A DNA stretch of 64,000 nucleotides from NCBI GenBank assembly GCA_028551475.1, contig CM052360.1:14434501-14498500 (forward strand), in the 5' to 3' direction. The stretch comes from Casuarina equisetifolia. Lineage: Eukaryota; Streptophyta; Magnoliopsida; Fagales; Casuarinaceae. How positions within the stretch are numbered: the first letter of the stretch is position 1; each line of letters starts with the position of its first letter. The notes beneath the pieces are model-generated. The model saw nothing but the letters and a program-made list of their open reading frames with translations, had not been told where the DNA came from and made no database searches. The position numbers and the translations under genes are program-made. Shown here in pieces: positions 23,500 through 36,172 of this stretch.

Positions 23500-24816
23500 T
23501 TATGCCATGGAGCTTAGATCAGAATCATCCTTGAATTTTACATGAATAAATTCTTCAACAACTAGAGTTCTCTTATTGAAAACTCTATATGCTTTGCTGG
23601 TTTGAGAATAACCTAGAAAAATAGCCTCATCACTTTTAGAGTCAAATTTTCCAAGTGACTCTTTTCCATGGTTTAGCACAAAGCATTGACTTCTAAACAC
23701 ATGGAATTAGGATATGTTGGGTTTTCTGCCAAACAATAACTCGAATGGAGTCTTCTTGAAGACTAGTCTTAAGAATGCTCTATTTGAAATGTAGCAGGCT
23801 ATACTTATTGCTTCTCCCTAAAAGTGTTTAGGAAGATTTTATTCACATATCATGGTTCTAGCCATTTCTTAAAGTGTCCTATTCTTTCTTTCTACAACAC
23901 CATTTTGTTGAGGTGTCTTAGGTACTGAAAAATTGTGAGATATGCCGTTCTTGGAATAGAATTTCTCAAACAGACAGTTTTCAAACTCACCACCATGATC
24001 TGTCTGAATCTTAACAATGGTAAGATCCTTTTCATTTTGTACCATTTTAGAGAAATCAACAAATTTCTCAAATGTTTCATCTTTCCTAGCAAGTAAATAT
24101 ACCCAAGTATATCTAGTGTAATCATCTACTATGACTAAAGCATAATACTTTCCATTCATAGTGGTTGTCCTTAGAGGACCAAACAAATCCATATGTATCA
24201 TTTCTAATGGTCTTGAGGTAGACACTATTAATTTTGGTTTAAAACTAATTTGAGTATGTTTCCCTTTCACACATGCATCACATAATTGATCTTTATCAAA
24301 TGTGAGCTCGGGTAGTCCTTTAACTAGACCGTTCTTGGATAATTTCTCTAATAATCCTAGACTAGCATGACCAAGTTTTCTATGCCATAACCATGCATCA
24401 ACACTTTTACTAACAATCAAGCATGTTTGTTTATTTGTCAACTCACTAAGATCAAGCACATAGATATTATCTTTCCTTTTTCTAATTATTCTCACATTAT
24501 TTTTCAACTTTTTGACAAGACATAGTTCTTTCCCAAATCTGATTTTGAAGTTGTTATCACATAGTTGACTTATACTTAGAAGATTAAATTTCAATTCATT
24601 AACATATAGCACATCATATATGAGAAGGGATCTCGGGTTACCTATGGTGCCTACACCTTTAATCCTTCCTTTGGAGTTATCTCCAAAAGATACCATACCA
24701 TTGGACTTTAGCTCAAGTGTTGAGAAGAGCTCCATCATCCCAGTCATATGACGGGAATAGCTGTTGTCTAGAATCCACAACTCTTTGTACTTCTTCTTAT
24801 CTATATTCCTGCTCAT
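23500..24816 (-). pseudogene. Copia alpha protease edge and integrase
   Basis: Fossil coding block. In order it shows a protease-like LDNSYSRHMTGM stretch, the zinc-binding pre-integrase region (WLWHRKLGHASLGLLEKL ... CDACVKGKH), and the integrase core (HMDLFGPLRTTTMNGKYY; IQTDHGGEFEN; TPQQNGVVERKNRTL), then KSDEAIFLGYSQTSKAYRVF. Order protease, integrase, reverse transcriptase is the Copia order. Broken. Confidence 0.9.
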
Positions 24817-25654
24817 ATCCTACAGAAACAAAAATTTGTGTTGAAGATTTTGGTACCCTTTTTTCTTTGGGTCCATGAGTGTTGGTTTCTAATACATTTA
24901 TCATTTTCTTAGGCATCCAAATCTTTTTGATCTTGTATGTTTTTCTCAGCCTAACTGGACATGTATCAAATGAATGACCAACATATTTACAATAAGAACA
25001 TTTATGATGCAACAAGAGTCCACAATCCTTATTGTCAACGAGGCTTGTAGGTGTTTTTGTGTTTTCTAAGGAATTGTATCATATACCAACTTTGTTGTAT
25101 ACACCTCTTTGTGATTCTAATATGTTATTCAACAATTTACTGCCTTTTGTAAACCTGTGCAATAATATACTAATTTCATCTAGTTTCATTTGAATTTTAG
25201 ATTTCTCTTTTTCTAACACCCAAATTTTCATGTTTAGTTTTTCTGTGTCTCGGTCACACACTAACTTATTTAACTCATCAGCATGCTTATTTTCTGAATA
25301 GGAGCAAATACTAATCGAAGAACATGCATCAGTTTTAGAAGAAATATTCTTAGAAGTGTTTTTATGCATACAAGTCATAGATAATGCCATGGGAGATTTA
25401 TCCTTTTCAGTTTTAGCTTTTACAAATTTATATTTAGCCTTTATCTTTTTATATTTTTCTTTTATCTTTGTTGCATACTTAACCAGATCAAAAAAGGCAG
25501 TTTCAATGTCACCACTTAGATTTGTTTCAAATTCAGGATCATTTACCTCAAGTTCTTCTTCTATTGTTGCATTTGCAGTTAGGTAGAGATGAGCTACTTC
25601 TTCTTGTTCTTCTTCATCTGATGAGGAGCTCTCATCATCCCATGCAGCAATCAT
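24797..25654 (-). pseudogene. Copia alpha gag-pol spacer with second zinc knuckle
   Basis: Minus-strand fossil coding. An acidic serine-rich stretch (WDDESSSSDEEEQEEVAHLY) is followed by a lysine-rich coiled region, and later by CSYCKYVGHSFDTCPVR, a zinc-knuckle-like motif. Such a long spacer between gag and protease is usual in SIRE-type elements. Broken. Confidence 0.75.
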
Positions 25655-25669
25655 CGCCTTCTTCTTGAG

Positions 25670-26524
25670 TGAGGGGCAATCGGCTTTGATATGTCTAGGC
25701 TTTCTACACTCATAGCATAAGTTATCCCTAGACTCATATGTTTCATTTCTTCTAGGTTGTCTCTTATTTCTTCCTAGACCCTTTTTGGGATATTTCCTAA
25801 ATCTTCTAGCAATTAAAGCAATCTCATCATTTTCTAACTCAATCTCTTCAATTTTCTCTATTTCTACTTTTAAAGCAAGTGACCTTCTATTCTCTTTTTC
25901 CTTAACTCTCCTAATTAGTTACATTTCATGAGTCTTTAATGATCCTAGTAAATCATCTAAGGTTAAACTATCTAGATCATGTGCCTCTTCTATAGCCATT
26001 TTCTTAGGATCCCAGCTCTCGGGTAGAGACACTAGCATTTTTCTGACCATTTCTTCATTTGTGTAAGTCTTTCCTAGCAACCTAAGTTTAGATATTATTT
26101 CTATAAATTTGCCAAAGATGTCACTAATAGTTTCAGATTCAAGCATAGTAAACAATTCATAATCATGAGTAAGCATGGTTACCTTCGATGACTTGACTTT
26201 CTTTGTACCTTCAAATATGACTTCTAATTTATCCTATATTTCCTTACCCGTAAGACAGGATGATACTTTATTAAATTCATGAGCTTTCAACCCACTATAA
26301 ATCATGTTCATAGCTTTAGCATTTATTCTCATGATTTTAGCTTCATTTTTACTCCATTCATCAGTTTCGGGTAATGTGGTACCCTTTCTAATTATCTGCC
26401 AAGCTTCAGGGTCTTGACCCACAATGAATACTTGCATGAGTTGCTTCCAATGTCTATAATTTATCCCATCAAATAGAGGTGGTTTGTTATATCCCGTAAC
26501 AGCTACTCCTTTCTCTGTAGCCAT
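25670..26524 (-). pseudogene. Copia alpha gag
   Basis: Fossil gag starting at ATG 26524 with MATEKGVAVTGYNKPPLFDG. It has the Copia gag domain (FDGINYRHWKQLMQVF; SEWD-like SLPESWDPKKMAIEEAHDL) and a zinc knuckle of the CYECRKP form near 25690-25715. Matching starts are found in gamma (51962). Broken. Confidence 0.85.
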
Positions 26525-26565
26525 GTAACTGGATCTACTCTAAGATGTTAAGCCTTTAAATTAGA

Positions 26566-26587
26566 GAACCGGGCTTTAGATGACAAT
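26566..26587 (-). other. Copia alpha primer binding site region
   Basis: Read on the minus strand, the bases next to the 5' LTR resemble the initiator tRNA-Met complement, but weakly. The gamma element at 52004-52022 shows it more clearly (GGCATCTGGAGCCAGGTT). Confidence 0.55.
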
Positions 26588-28108
26588 TGTTGGGTTTATG
26601 GCTATCCAAGAAAAGGGGTTGAATTGGATATTTGAAAGTTTAATAAATTTAAACTTTTCTTTTTGTTTGTTTTTCTATAATGAATACAGCTAAACAAATT
26701 ATCACAATAGTAATGAAATATTTAATAGAAGAATTAAATCAGAGAAATTCACACACAAGAATTTCAAAGTGGTTTGGCCCTTTTTCACCTACTTCCACCC
26801 TCTTCTCCTTTAACTCAAACTGAGTTGAAATCTGCTTTACTTCAAACAAGGAGAGCAGCTCTCCATCACCTCACAACTCCTCAAAAGGAGTTATATAGTT
26901 CACGGTTACAAGGTTAGGTTTACAGAAACCTTAATACATCAAGCTTACTCCTCAAATATATGATATGAGTGAGGATTCAAGCTTATCAGAGAGCTAATTG
27001 AATGTATACAAGATCAATTTAAGCTCTAATACCAAAAACCCCAATTTCACAAATCTAGGGTTTTTAGATTTACAATAATCTTTATGTGTAAATAATTTTA
27101 TAATCAATCTAGCATATATAAAGATTAATCTATAAATGATATTCAAAAGATAACAAGTTTAAATAATATCACCGAAGATTTTCTTTTCCTTCAAACGATA
27201 CTGAACACAGTTATAAGCACAAATCGATGAGGGCTTTTGTTTCTCTTAATCAGATCAGCAAGAATATATCACGGCAAGCACCAATGTTTCATCCGAATCC
27301 CCCTTTTATAGCAGGTACTTGAACCTTGAATAGATTAGGGTTTTGGTTCAAACCTTTTTGAAATCCTTCCATTGGGATTTGATGGATTCGACGTTGTACT
27401 GAAATAGGTGATGATTTTTCAATAAAATAGCCATTCTGACATCCGGTCGCCTCACCATTCTTCCCATTGGAGCCGTCGTCACAGGAGAGAGAGATCGAGA
27501 GGAAAAGAGTTTCAGAGTGTGGCTAGGGCTTCCGTCTTTCAGTCATAAGAGCTTATGCTCTTATTTGCTTCCATTTAGAAGAAGTGGCTTTTCTCAGGAC
27601 GCTACCATTTCATGCTTCATAAGTTGGCTTTTTTACATGGGCTGAAGCAATTATTCACAAGGTAACACTTTCATTCATAGGCTGGAGCAATTATTCATAG
27701 GCTGAATAAATAAATAAGCTTCATGTGTCCATATATATGGTCGATCCATTACACCTATACATACACCAATTCCAAGTATCAAAGTTCCTTTAACATAACC
27801 AAGAATGTAGATTAATCTATGAAATAAAATATTCAAAGATTAAATAAACTTGGCTTCATATTTGATGTTAAATAATAAAATATAGGAACCCGGTTACTTT
27901 ATAATATCATTAATTGATATTATAATTTGCACACCTTTTACTTCCTTTAAGTTTTGATATGTGTACACACAAGATCTCATATTTTCTATCATATATGCAA
28001 GTATGATATTCTATTGAATACATGTTCAAATAAATATAAAATTCTATTTAACATATATTCTTATAAAATTTTTCTCAATCAAAACATACAAGCACATGAT
28101 TTTCAACA
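26588..28108 (-). repeat. Copia alpha 5' LTR
   Basis: A 1521-bp LTR pairing with 13769-15260, followed by the target duplication ATCCT (28109-28113). The shared palindrome lies at 27900-27924. Confidence 0.9.
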
Positions 28109-28113
28109 ATCCT

Positions 28114-28214
28114 CTCCTTCCCCCACTTCTTTAAAGGCTAGAATCGAGAGTCGGCATTGATAAGGGGGGGTCAGAAGTAGTGACGGGTTAGTCAAAGATA
28201 AAACAAGTCTTAGT
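28114..28214. repeat. Segment Y, continuation of copy 1
   Basis: About 100 bp that continue segment Y after the Copia alpha insertion (CTCTCCTTCCCCCACTTCT...), matching 44151-44245. Copia beta starts right after it at 28215. Confidence 0.85.
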
Positions 28215-29977
28215 TGTTGGGTTTTATGGTTTAACAAGAAGGGGGGGTTGAATTGTTCTTGTACCGAAACTATGCTTTTGTATGATATAAAAAATTCAAT
28301 CAATTAATTTAACAATTCATATGATAATAAGGAATCAAACAGAATTGTTTAAGCAAGTGAAAAGTAAGAGAATCAATACCTAGTTTACCACGATGGTTCG
28401 GCACTCTATCTTAAAGTCCTATGTCCACCCTCTTTTCCTTCAATCCAACCGATTGAAGTCACCTTTACTCAACCTGATTAGGAGAATACGTTCTCCCTAA
28501 TCCAAATAATTCCTTCTCAAAGGAATTCTTAAGTTCGAATACAAATTATGATCAAAAGATCATATACAGTAGCAAATCTCCAAATAATATGTTAGTGTGT
28601 GGGACACTACTAATCAGAGGAGCTATTCAAGCATATATATCAAGATACATAGCTCCTATCACGAAATCCCCAATTTGAAGAAATTAGGGTTTCGGGTTTT
28701 CCTCAAAATTTATGTGCAGTAAATGTTTATAAGTGAAATTAGCATATAAATAATGTTATACAAGCTATGATTGAGTATATAATCGAAGATCAAAGTAGAT
28801 AATCGAATATCACCAAACCCTTGTGAGTCACCGAGAGATGAGCAAACTTGAATCAAATAGTAAGTGAGCGTAATAGACTTTCTTCACAAAGAGAACACTT
28901 CAAATAGATGTAAATCATCAAGAGAAAATCTTTACGCACACATCTCCTTTAAATTGGAAGCAGATCTAGGGCCTTTTCGAATCAAACCTAAACCATAGCC
29001 TTCTTCCCTTTAGGAATAGTAGGCTATCTATCAAATCAACCTCATATCAGCCTTTAGAGCTGAAATCTAACTGTTCTAATAGCCTGTCTTCTCTAGAATC
29101 CTCCCGTTGAGGTTTCAGCATTTGAGAGAAGCAAAGATGGCATCGAGGATGAGTGAAACGGCTAGGGCAGACTCATCGAGAGATAGAGATCTCTTATGTG
29201 CTTTTTTTAAGTGAAATGACATCATGGCAAAGACGTTTCTCTGATGGTCAAGACGACACCGTAGCAAAGGCGCTTTTGTGATGGTCAAGATGACACTGTA
29301 GCAAGGGCACTTTTATGATGGTCAAGGCGACACCATAGCAAGGGCGCTTTTGTGATGGTCAAGGTGACACCATAGCAAGGGCGCTTCTCTAATGATCAAG
29401 ACGACACTGTAGCAAGGAGACTTTAGCAGGGTCGGGCTGATGCAAGCTTAGGCTGCATCACATCATCTTAGTCTAGCAATAAAGGGTCCAGTCCAATAAT
29501 AAAGGATCCAACAGATAGACACGGTCCAATATCAACAGGGTCCAAAGTTTAATTATGTGAACACGGTCCAAAAATATGATCTTTTACAAAGTTCATATTT
29601 TGGTGTATTACATATATTGACTTTGAACTAATATCAAGATAGAGTTAATGTCCCTCATGTTCCTACAATTACATTAAACCAAGTATCATATTCCTAAAAT
29701 AAAATATATTCAAATATATTATATTTCTTAAGGAAATATTCAAATAATCAATATATTCAAATATTCAAATATTTGAATATATGTCACAAGAACTTTAAGA
29801 ATATGTTTTATGAAGAAATATAGGAACCTGGTTACTTTATAATATCATTAATTGATATTATAATTTGTACACCTTTTACTTCCTATAATTTTTCTTTTTG
29901 CACATATGAAAACATATTTTAAGAATTGATATTTACCAAAAATAGTTTTAGTCACAACAAAACCCTATTTTCCAACA
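28215..29977 (-). repeat. Copia beta 3' LTR
   Basis: A 1763-bp LTR starting TGTTGGGTTTTATGG and ending TTTTCCAACA on the plus strand. It contains an array of five 37-bp units (29229-29418) and the shared palindrome at 29839-29863. Solo copies are at 6702-8301, 53933-55562 and 56990-59920. Confidence 0.9.
29229..29418. repeat. 37-bp tandem repeat inside a Copia LTR, five units
   Basis: Five units of about 37 bp built on GATGGTCAAGACGACACC and GTAGCAAGG. Other LTRs of the family have fewer units, for instance two at about 54958-55030. The array is GC-richer than its surroundings. Confidence 0.85.
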
Positions 29978-30479
29978 ATCTCTCCCTTTTTGATGATGAC
30001 AAAATATTTCAATAGTATGGCACGTGTCATCAAATATCAATCATGTTTTTCAAGAGAACACAACATAATGATCATCATACAATTAAAGTTACAAATAGTT
30101 ACCTCATATGACCGTGAGCAAGTCCTATACATTTGTCTAGCAAATTTCAAAATTTATCATAGAACATGCAATCTGGGGTGATATGTATCCCACATTTTGC
30201 ACTGATATAGTCAGAAATAAGACTTCGCATGTGCACTATTCTCTCCCCCTTTTTGTCATAAGCAAAAAGAATGATTATGCAAGTAAGCAAGATAGGTGAC
30301 AAAAAATGAACAGGCAGTAACTTAATAGGGATAAGAGTAGGGTACTAACTAGATTCTGTAGGAGTGAAAGTAGAGCCGCTCCTTCTCAAATCGAGTAGTT
30401 TGAAAAACAATAAAAGAATAGAGAGATAGCAGTAATAGACAGTTCAAAGATTTTCAAGGATTAACATTCCAAGTTCTTG

Positions 30480-31774
30480 TCTAAGAGCATAAAATCTATC
30501 CTTTGATAAAGGTTTGGTTGAGATATCAGCAATTTGCTAATCAGTGCTCACAAATTCAAGTACAATATCACCTTTCTAAACATGATCCCAAATGAAGTGA
30601 TGTCTAATTTCTATGTGCTTTGTTTTAGAGTGCTGGATAGGATTCTTAGTGAGATTTGTTGCACTTGTGTTGTCACATTTTAGTGGAACTCTATGTGATA
30701 AGATGCCATAATCCTCTAATTATTGTTTCATCCATAAAATTTGAGCATAATAGTAACAGCAATGTATTCGGCTTCAGTGGAAGAGAAAGCTACATAGTTT
30801 TGTTTCTTGGAGTGCCAAGAAATAAGCATATTTCCGAGATAATGACATCCACCACTCGTACTCTTCCTATCTATTTTGCATCTAGCATAATCAGAATCAC
30901 TAAATGCATGCAAATCTAGTGTGGTGTCTCTAGGATACCAAATTCCTAGGGAAACCATGTCTCTAAGGTATCTAAATATTCTTTTAACAGTAACTAAGTG
31001 TTGTTCTTTGGGATTGGATTGATACCTAGCACATAGACACACACTAAACGTGATATCCGGTTTAGATGCAATCAAGTATAGCAAAGAGCCAATCATGCCT
31101 CAATATGATTTAGTGTCTACACTAATTCCATCTTCATCATTAGATAATGATAAGGAAGTGCTCATTGGTGTGTTCATTGGTTTGGAATCATGCATCTTGT
31201 ATTTCTTTAGCAATTCATTTATGTATTTTGTTTAACTTATAAAAGTCCCTTTGTTTGTTTGTTTGATTTATAATCCAAGAAAATATGTTAATTCACCCAT
31301 CATACTCATTTCAAATTCACTTTGCATGCATGCAGCAAATTCTTCACATAGTTTGGAGTTTGTAGAACCAAACACAATATCATCAACACATATTTAAACA
31401 ATTAAAATTTCTTTTTCTTTGTTCTTTATAAATAGTGTGTTGTCCACTTTTCCCTTTCTAAAATCGTGATTAATCAAGAATGAACTTTGTTTATCATACC
31501 AAGCCCATGGAGCTTGTTTCAAGCCATATAAAACTTTTGACAATTTAAAGACATGATTTGAATAAATCGGATCCTCAAATCTTGGTGGTTGTTCAACATA
31601 TACCTCTTCTTTTATAATACCATTCAAAAATATACTCTTGACATCCATTTGAAAGAAGGTAAAGTTCATAAAGCAAGTAAATGCAAGTAAGATCCGAATT
31701 GCTTCTAACCTAGCTACTGGTGCAAATGTTTCATCATAGTTAATCCCTTCTTCTTGACTATATCCTTGTGCCAC
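30480..31774 (-). pseudogene. Copia beta reverse transcriptase and RNase H
   Basis: Fossil coding blocks. Reverse transcriptase at 31774-31110 shows [37 protein letters not shown] and following stretches. RNase H lies at about 31096-30480, with FSDSDYARCKIDRKSTSGG and SSTEAEYIA. Broken. Confidence 0.85.
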
Positions 31775-32098
31775 TAATCTAGCCTTATTTCTAGTAATAG
31801 TACCATTTTCATCTATTTTATTTCTGAAAACCCATTTTGTACCTATTGTTGGATGATCCTTTGGTCTAGGAACTAGATTCTAGATCTTGCTTCTTTCAAA
31901 CTAGTTCAATTCTTCTTGCATAGCAAGAAACCAGTTTTCATCTTCAAAAGCCTTATCTACTTTCTTTGGCTCTACTTAAGATAAAAAGGCTTGATGTTCA
32001 CATGTGTTGTGGACTCAAGACCTTGTACTTACCCTAACATTTGGATTTCCTATGATGTGATTGTGATCTACTTCATTTCTAACTTTAGGGAAGGAAGG

Positions 32099-33397
32099 TT
32101 ATCTAGTTTCAGACTCCCCCTCAACTTCAGCCTTATTTGGAAGACTTTTATTCTCTTCCGTTTCTAGGATGCCATGACAATCATCCTCAAACTTAACATG
32201 AATTGACTCTTCTACAACTAAGGTTTGTTTGTTGAATACTCTATATGTTTTACTTGTATGAGAATATCCAAGAAATATTCCTTCATCACTCTTGGAATCA
32301 AATTTCCCAAGTGATTCTTTTCCATGATTCAAAACAAAACATTTGCTGCCAAAAACATGAAAGTATGAAATGTTTGGTTTTCTTTCAAAGAATAATTCAA
32401 AAGGTGTCTTTTTCAAAATAGGTCTTATTAGAACACAATTTGAAATATAACAAGTTGTGTTTATAGCTTCTCCCCAAAAATGTTTAGGAAGATTATATTC
32501 ACACATCATGGTTCTAGCCATTTCTTGAAGAGTTCTATTTTTCCTTTCAATAATACCATTTTGTTGTGGTGTTCTAAGAGTTAAAAAATTGTGTGAAATA
32601 TCATTTTCTAAACAAAATTTTTCAAAGAGTTGGTTTTCAAATTCACCACCATGATTAGTTCTTATTTTTATGATTGAAAGACCTTTTTCATTTTGAATCA
32701 TTTTACAAAATTTAGCAAACTTCTCAAATGCCTTATCTTTCCTAGCAAGCATGTATGTCCATGTGAATCTAGAATAGTCATCTATAATGACTAAGACATA
32801 ATATTTTCCATTTAATGTTGTTGTTCTCATAGGACCGAAAAGGCCCATGTGCAATATTTCTAATGGTCTAGATGTACTTACCACAAACTTCTACTTGAAG
32901 CTACTTTGTGCATGTTTGCCTTTAATGCATGCCTCACATATTCTATCATTGTTAAATTCTAAAGATGGAAGACCTTTTACTAGTTTGTACTTACATAGTT
33001 TTTTTATCAATCCTAGACCTACATGTCCTAGCTTTCTATGCCACAACCAAGCATTAATATTTCTATTTACAACCAAACATGTTTGTTCAACATTCATCTT
33101 ACTTAAATCAAGCACATAGATGTTGTCCTTCCTTTTTCCGACAATTTTATGTTCAGCATGCTCAATGAGACAACTTTCTTTTCCAAATTTTATTTTAAAT
33201 CCTTTATCACATAATTGAATTATGCTAAGTAGGTTAAATTTTAGTTCATCTACCAGCAAAACTTCAGATATGAGTAGGGTATTAGAGTTACCTATTGTTC
33301 CCATTCCTCTTATTCTTCCTTTGGAGTTATCTCTAAAAGATACCGTACCTCCATTTTTTAGCTTAAGTGTTGAGAAGAGCTCCTTCATCCCAGTCAT
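32099..33397 (-). pseudogene. Copia beta protease edge and integrase
   Basis: Two large open blocks. 33397-32891 has the pre-integrase zinc region (WLWHRKLGHVGLGLIKKL, CEACIKGKH). 32884-32099 has the integrase core (HMGLFGPMRTTTLNGKYY, HGGEFENQLFEKF, TPQQNGIIERKNRTLQEMA) and the following FGSKCFVLNHGKESLGKF stretch. Fossil; broken. Confidence 0.9.
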
Positions 33398-33400
33398 GTG

Positions 33401-34825
33401 TCAAGAACATCCGTGTCCAGAATCCACATGTTCTTGAGCTTTTTGTTCCTTACTTGTGCACTCATAACCTACAGAAACAAATTTGATTGTTGAAGTGCTT
33501 CGTACCCTTTTTACTTGGGGTCCATGAGTGTTAGTTCGACTTAGAGTTCTGTCATTCTTAGGCAGCCAAAGTTTCTTTACTTTGTAAGCCTTTCTAAGTC
33601 TTACGGGACATTTATCAAAATTATGGCCAAAATAATTGTAAAAAGAGCATTTATTTTCATGCAACGGAATTGAACATTCTTTTTCTTTAAAGAAATGAGT
33701 GAATGATTTTGATTTGTCATTCAATTTATATCCTAGTCTCACCTTATCATATATTCCTCTTTGAGAATTTAGAATTCTATCCAACATGCCACTACCATTT
33801 GTAAATTTCTTTAGCAGCAGATTAGTTGCATCAAGTTTTGATTTTAAGTCACAGTTTTCTTTTTCAAGTTCACAGACTTTGTTCTTAAGATTTTCAGCAC
33901 ATACTTGTGAGTTATTTTCTACATGTATTTCAATATGAGAGGATGTGCTGACACCATAGAAAGTTTCCATTCCTATTTGAATGTTTTCAGATTTTCTTTA
34001 TTTTTCATACATATCATTCATACAAGTATCATATTTCATATATGTCTTGGTAGAAATAACAATGTCATCATTCACGGAAATCAAAGCATCTTTCTTTTCA
34101 GTTTCATCTCTATGTACAGTAAGTTCTATGCTTTGTTTATCAATAAAATTAATTTTCTGTACAAAAGTCAACTTTTCCAGTTTTTCAAATTTAGTTTTTG
34201 CTTTTAAATTTTTGTATTTATCTTTTAATTTATTTGTGTATTCAACTAAATCAGAAAATACAGTTTCTAACTCAGAGTTTATTTGAAGAAATAGTTCAGA
34301 ATTGTTTACCTCATTATTTTCTTCCTCAATAGTTGTTGTTGCAGTTAGGCATAGATGTGCAACTTCTTCTTAAGTTTCTTCATCAAATGAGGAGTTCTCA
34401 TCATCCCAGGCAGCATTCATCGCCTTCTTTTTGTTCTTGCTATTTCTCTTCTTGATCATCGGATAATCAATCTTGATATGTCTTGGTTTCCTGCATTCAT
34501 AACACACATTTTCCCTAGGTTCATTTAATTCTTTTCTCCTATTTTGCCCTATGTTTTTGTTTAATCCTCTTCTTAGGAATTTTCTAAATCTTCTAGCTAT
34601 AAGAGCTACTTCATCATTTTTTAACTCTTCCTCTTCAACCTTTTCAACTTCTACTTTAAGTGCAAGAGACCTCGTATTTTCTTTTTCTTTTTCTTTCTCT
34701 CTTCTCATAAGCTGCATTTCATAAGTCTTAAGAGAACCTAGCAAATCATCTAAAGTCAGCACATCTAGGTCATGAGCTTCTTCTATGGCCATCTTTTTAG
34801 GATCCTAACTCTCGGGTAGTGATAC
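33401..34825 (-). pseudogene. Copia beta gag and gag-pol spacer
   Basis: 34792-34370 carries the end of the gag domain (MAIEEAHDLDVLTLDDLLGS) and the CYECRKPRHIKIDYP knuckle. 33970-33401 is the spacer with CSFYNYFGHNFDKCPVR. The Gypsy LTR begins at 34826, directly inside gag; GATAC at 34821-34825 would be its target site. Fossil; broken. Confidence 0.8.
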
Positions 34826-35040
34826 TGATAACTCTATTTTTATAGAGTTATTTTACCTAATTTAAATAATAAATTCTCTAATGTTTGTGAGAAAATATTT
34901 GAATTCCTCTTTATTTACTTAAATTTGTCTTGTTTATGTAGCATAAGGAGGCATGAAGAAAAAGAACAAGCATGGAGAACCTGGTACTTATTATATGGCA
35001 GAAGATGGTCAAATTATCAAGGTGAAGGAAATCAAGATGG
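34826..35040 (+). mobile_element. Start of a Gypsy LTR, cut by the gap
   Basis: TGATAACTCTATTTTTATAG and what follows match the start of the Gypsy LTR family (17084 onward), with more differences than the other copies. The assembly gap starts at 35041, so its length and orientation partner cannot be seen. Confidence 0.85.
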
Positions 35041-35540
35041 NNNNNNNNNNNNNNNNNNNNNNNNNNNNNNNNNNNNNNNNNNNNNNNNNNNNNNNNNNNN
35101 NNNNNNNNNNNNNNNNNNNNNNNNNNNNNNNNNNNNNNNNNNNNNNNNNNNNNNNNNNNNNNNNNNNNNNNNNNNNNNNNNNNNNNNNNNNNNNNNNNNN
35201 NNNNNNNNNNNNNNNNNNNNNNNNNNNNNNNNNNNNNNNNNNNNNNNNNNNNNNNNNNNNNNNNNNNNNNNNNNNNNNNNNNNNNNNNNNNNNNNNNNNN
35301 NNNNNNNNNNNNNNNNNNNNNNNNNNNNNNNNNNNNNNNNNNNNNNNNNNNNNNNNNNNNNNNNNNNNNNNNNNNNNNNNNNNNNNNNNNNNNNNNNNNN
35401 NNNNNNNNNNNNNNNNNNNNNNNNNNNNNNNNNNNNNNNNNNNNNNNNNNNNNNNNNNNNNNNNNNNNNNNNNNNNNNNNNNNNNNNNNNNNNNNNNNNN
35501 NNNNNNNNNNNNNNNNNNNNNNNNNNNNNNNNNNNNNNNN
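35041..35540. other. Assembly gap, 500 N
   Basis: Exactly 500 N, probably a placeholder size. If one Gypsy element spans it, the rest of a 1.27-kb LTR, the leader, most of gag and the left part of a Copia LTR would have to fit, which needs nearer 4 kb than 0.5 kb. Confidence 0.99.
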
Positions 35541-36172
35541 GAATCATCGAGAGACCTCTTATGTGTGTCTTTCTATTTAGTGAGATGACGTTGTGGTAAG
35601 GCGCATCTCTGATGGATGAGATGAAACCGTAGCGTGAGAAGACTTACTCCAGCATGGTCGGGCAAACGTGAGCTCAAGCCACATCACAGAGTCTCAGTCC
35701 AGCAACCAGGGTCCAGTCCAATAACAAAAGATCCAACAGATAAACATGGTCCAATTTCAACAAGGTCCAAAGTTTAATTATGTAAACACAATCCAAAACT
35801 ATGATCTCTTACAAAGGCCATCTTTTGGTGTAACACATATCTTAGCTTTGAACTAATATCAAGATAAAGTCAATGCCCCTCATGTTCCTACAAATACATT
35901 AAACCAAGTATCATATTCCTAAATAAAACATATTCAAGTATATTTTATTTCTTAAAGAAATATTTAAATACACAAATGTATTTCATAAGAACTTTAAGAA
36001 TATATTTTATGAAGGAATGTAGGAACCCGGTTACTTTATAATATCATTAATTGATATTATAATTTGTACACCTTTTACTTCCTATAATTTTTTTTGCACA
36101 TATAAAAAAATATTTCAAGAACTGATATTTACCAAAATATTTTTAATCATAACAAAACCCTATTTTTCAACA
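35541..36172 (-). mobile_element. Copia beta-type LTR, right part
   Basis: Matches the right part of the beta LTR (compare 29160-29977), ending TTTTTCAACA at 36172. The next bases belong to Gypsy gag, so this LTR was inserted in a Gypsy element. Its left part is in the gap. The shared palindrome lies at 36037-36061. Confidence 0.85.

Larger units (their letters stand above)
13769..28108 (-). mobile_element. Copia element alpha (SIRE-like), with nested Gypsy
   Basis: A two-LTR Copia element on the minus strand: 5' LTR at 26588-28108, 3' LTR at 13769-15260, flanked by the target duplication ATCCT (13764-13768 and 28109-28113). Without the Gypsy element at 17084-23076 it is about 8.3 kb. In coding order it carries gag, two zinc-knuckle-like motifs, integrase, reverse transcriptase and RNase H remains. 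Both LTRs, the primer site and the polypurine tract can be found. The coding region is broken in about ten places. The two LTRs look about 95% alike by eye, so it is an old insertion. The SIRE lineage is inferred from the gag and integrase style and the long LTRs. No envelope-like frame was seen. Confidence 0.9.
28215..34825 (-). mobile_element. Copia element beta (SIRE-like), incomplete
   Basis: Minus-strand Copia element with its 3' LTR at 28215-29977, polypurine tract at 29978-29993 (AAAAAGGGAGAGAT in reverse complement), then RNase H, reverse transcriptase, integrase and gag in rising coordinates. A Gypsy LTR begins at 34826 within gag, and the 5' end of beta is not seen on the far side of that element in this window. 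Coding sequence broken in several places. Its proteins are closer to gamma than to alpha. Confidence 0.85.

Noticed and set aside
23892-24125. 77-codon frame inside the Copia alpha integrase
   Set aside because: It is an out-of-frame shadow of the integrase block.
34925-35599. Long open frames crossing the N gap
   Set aside because: They are open only because N codons cannot give stops; the real sequence there is LTR.
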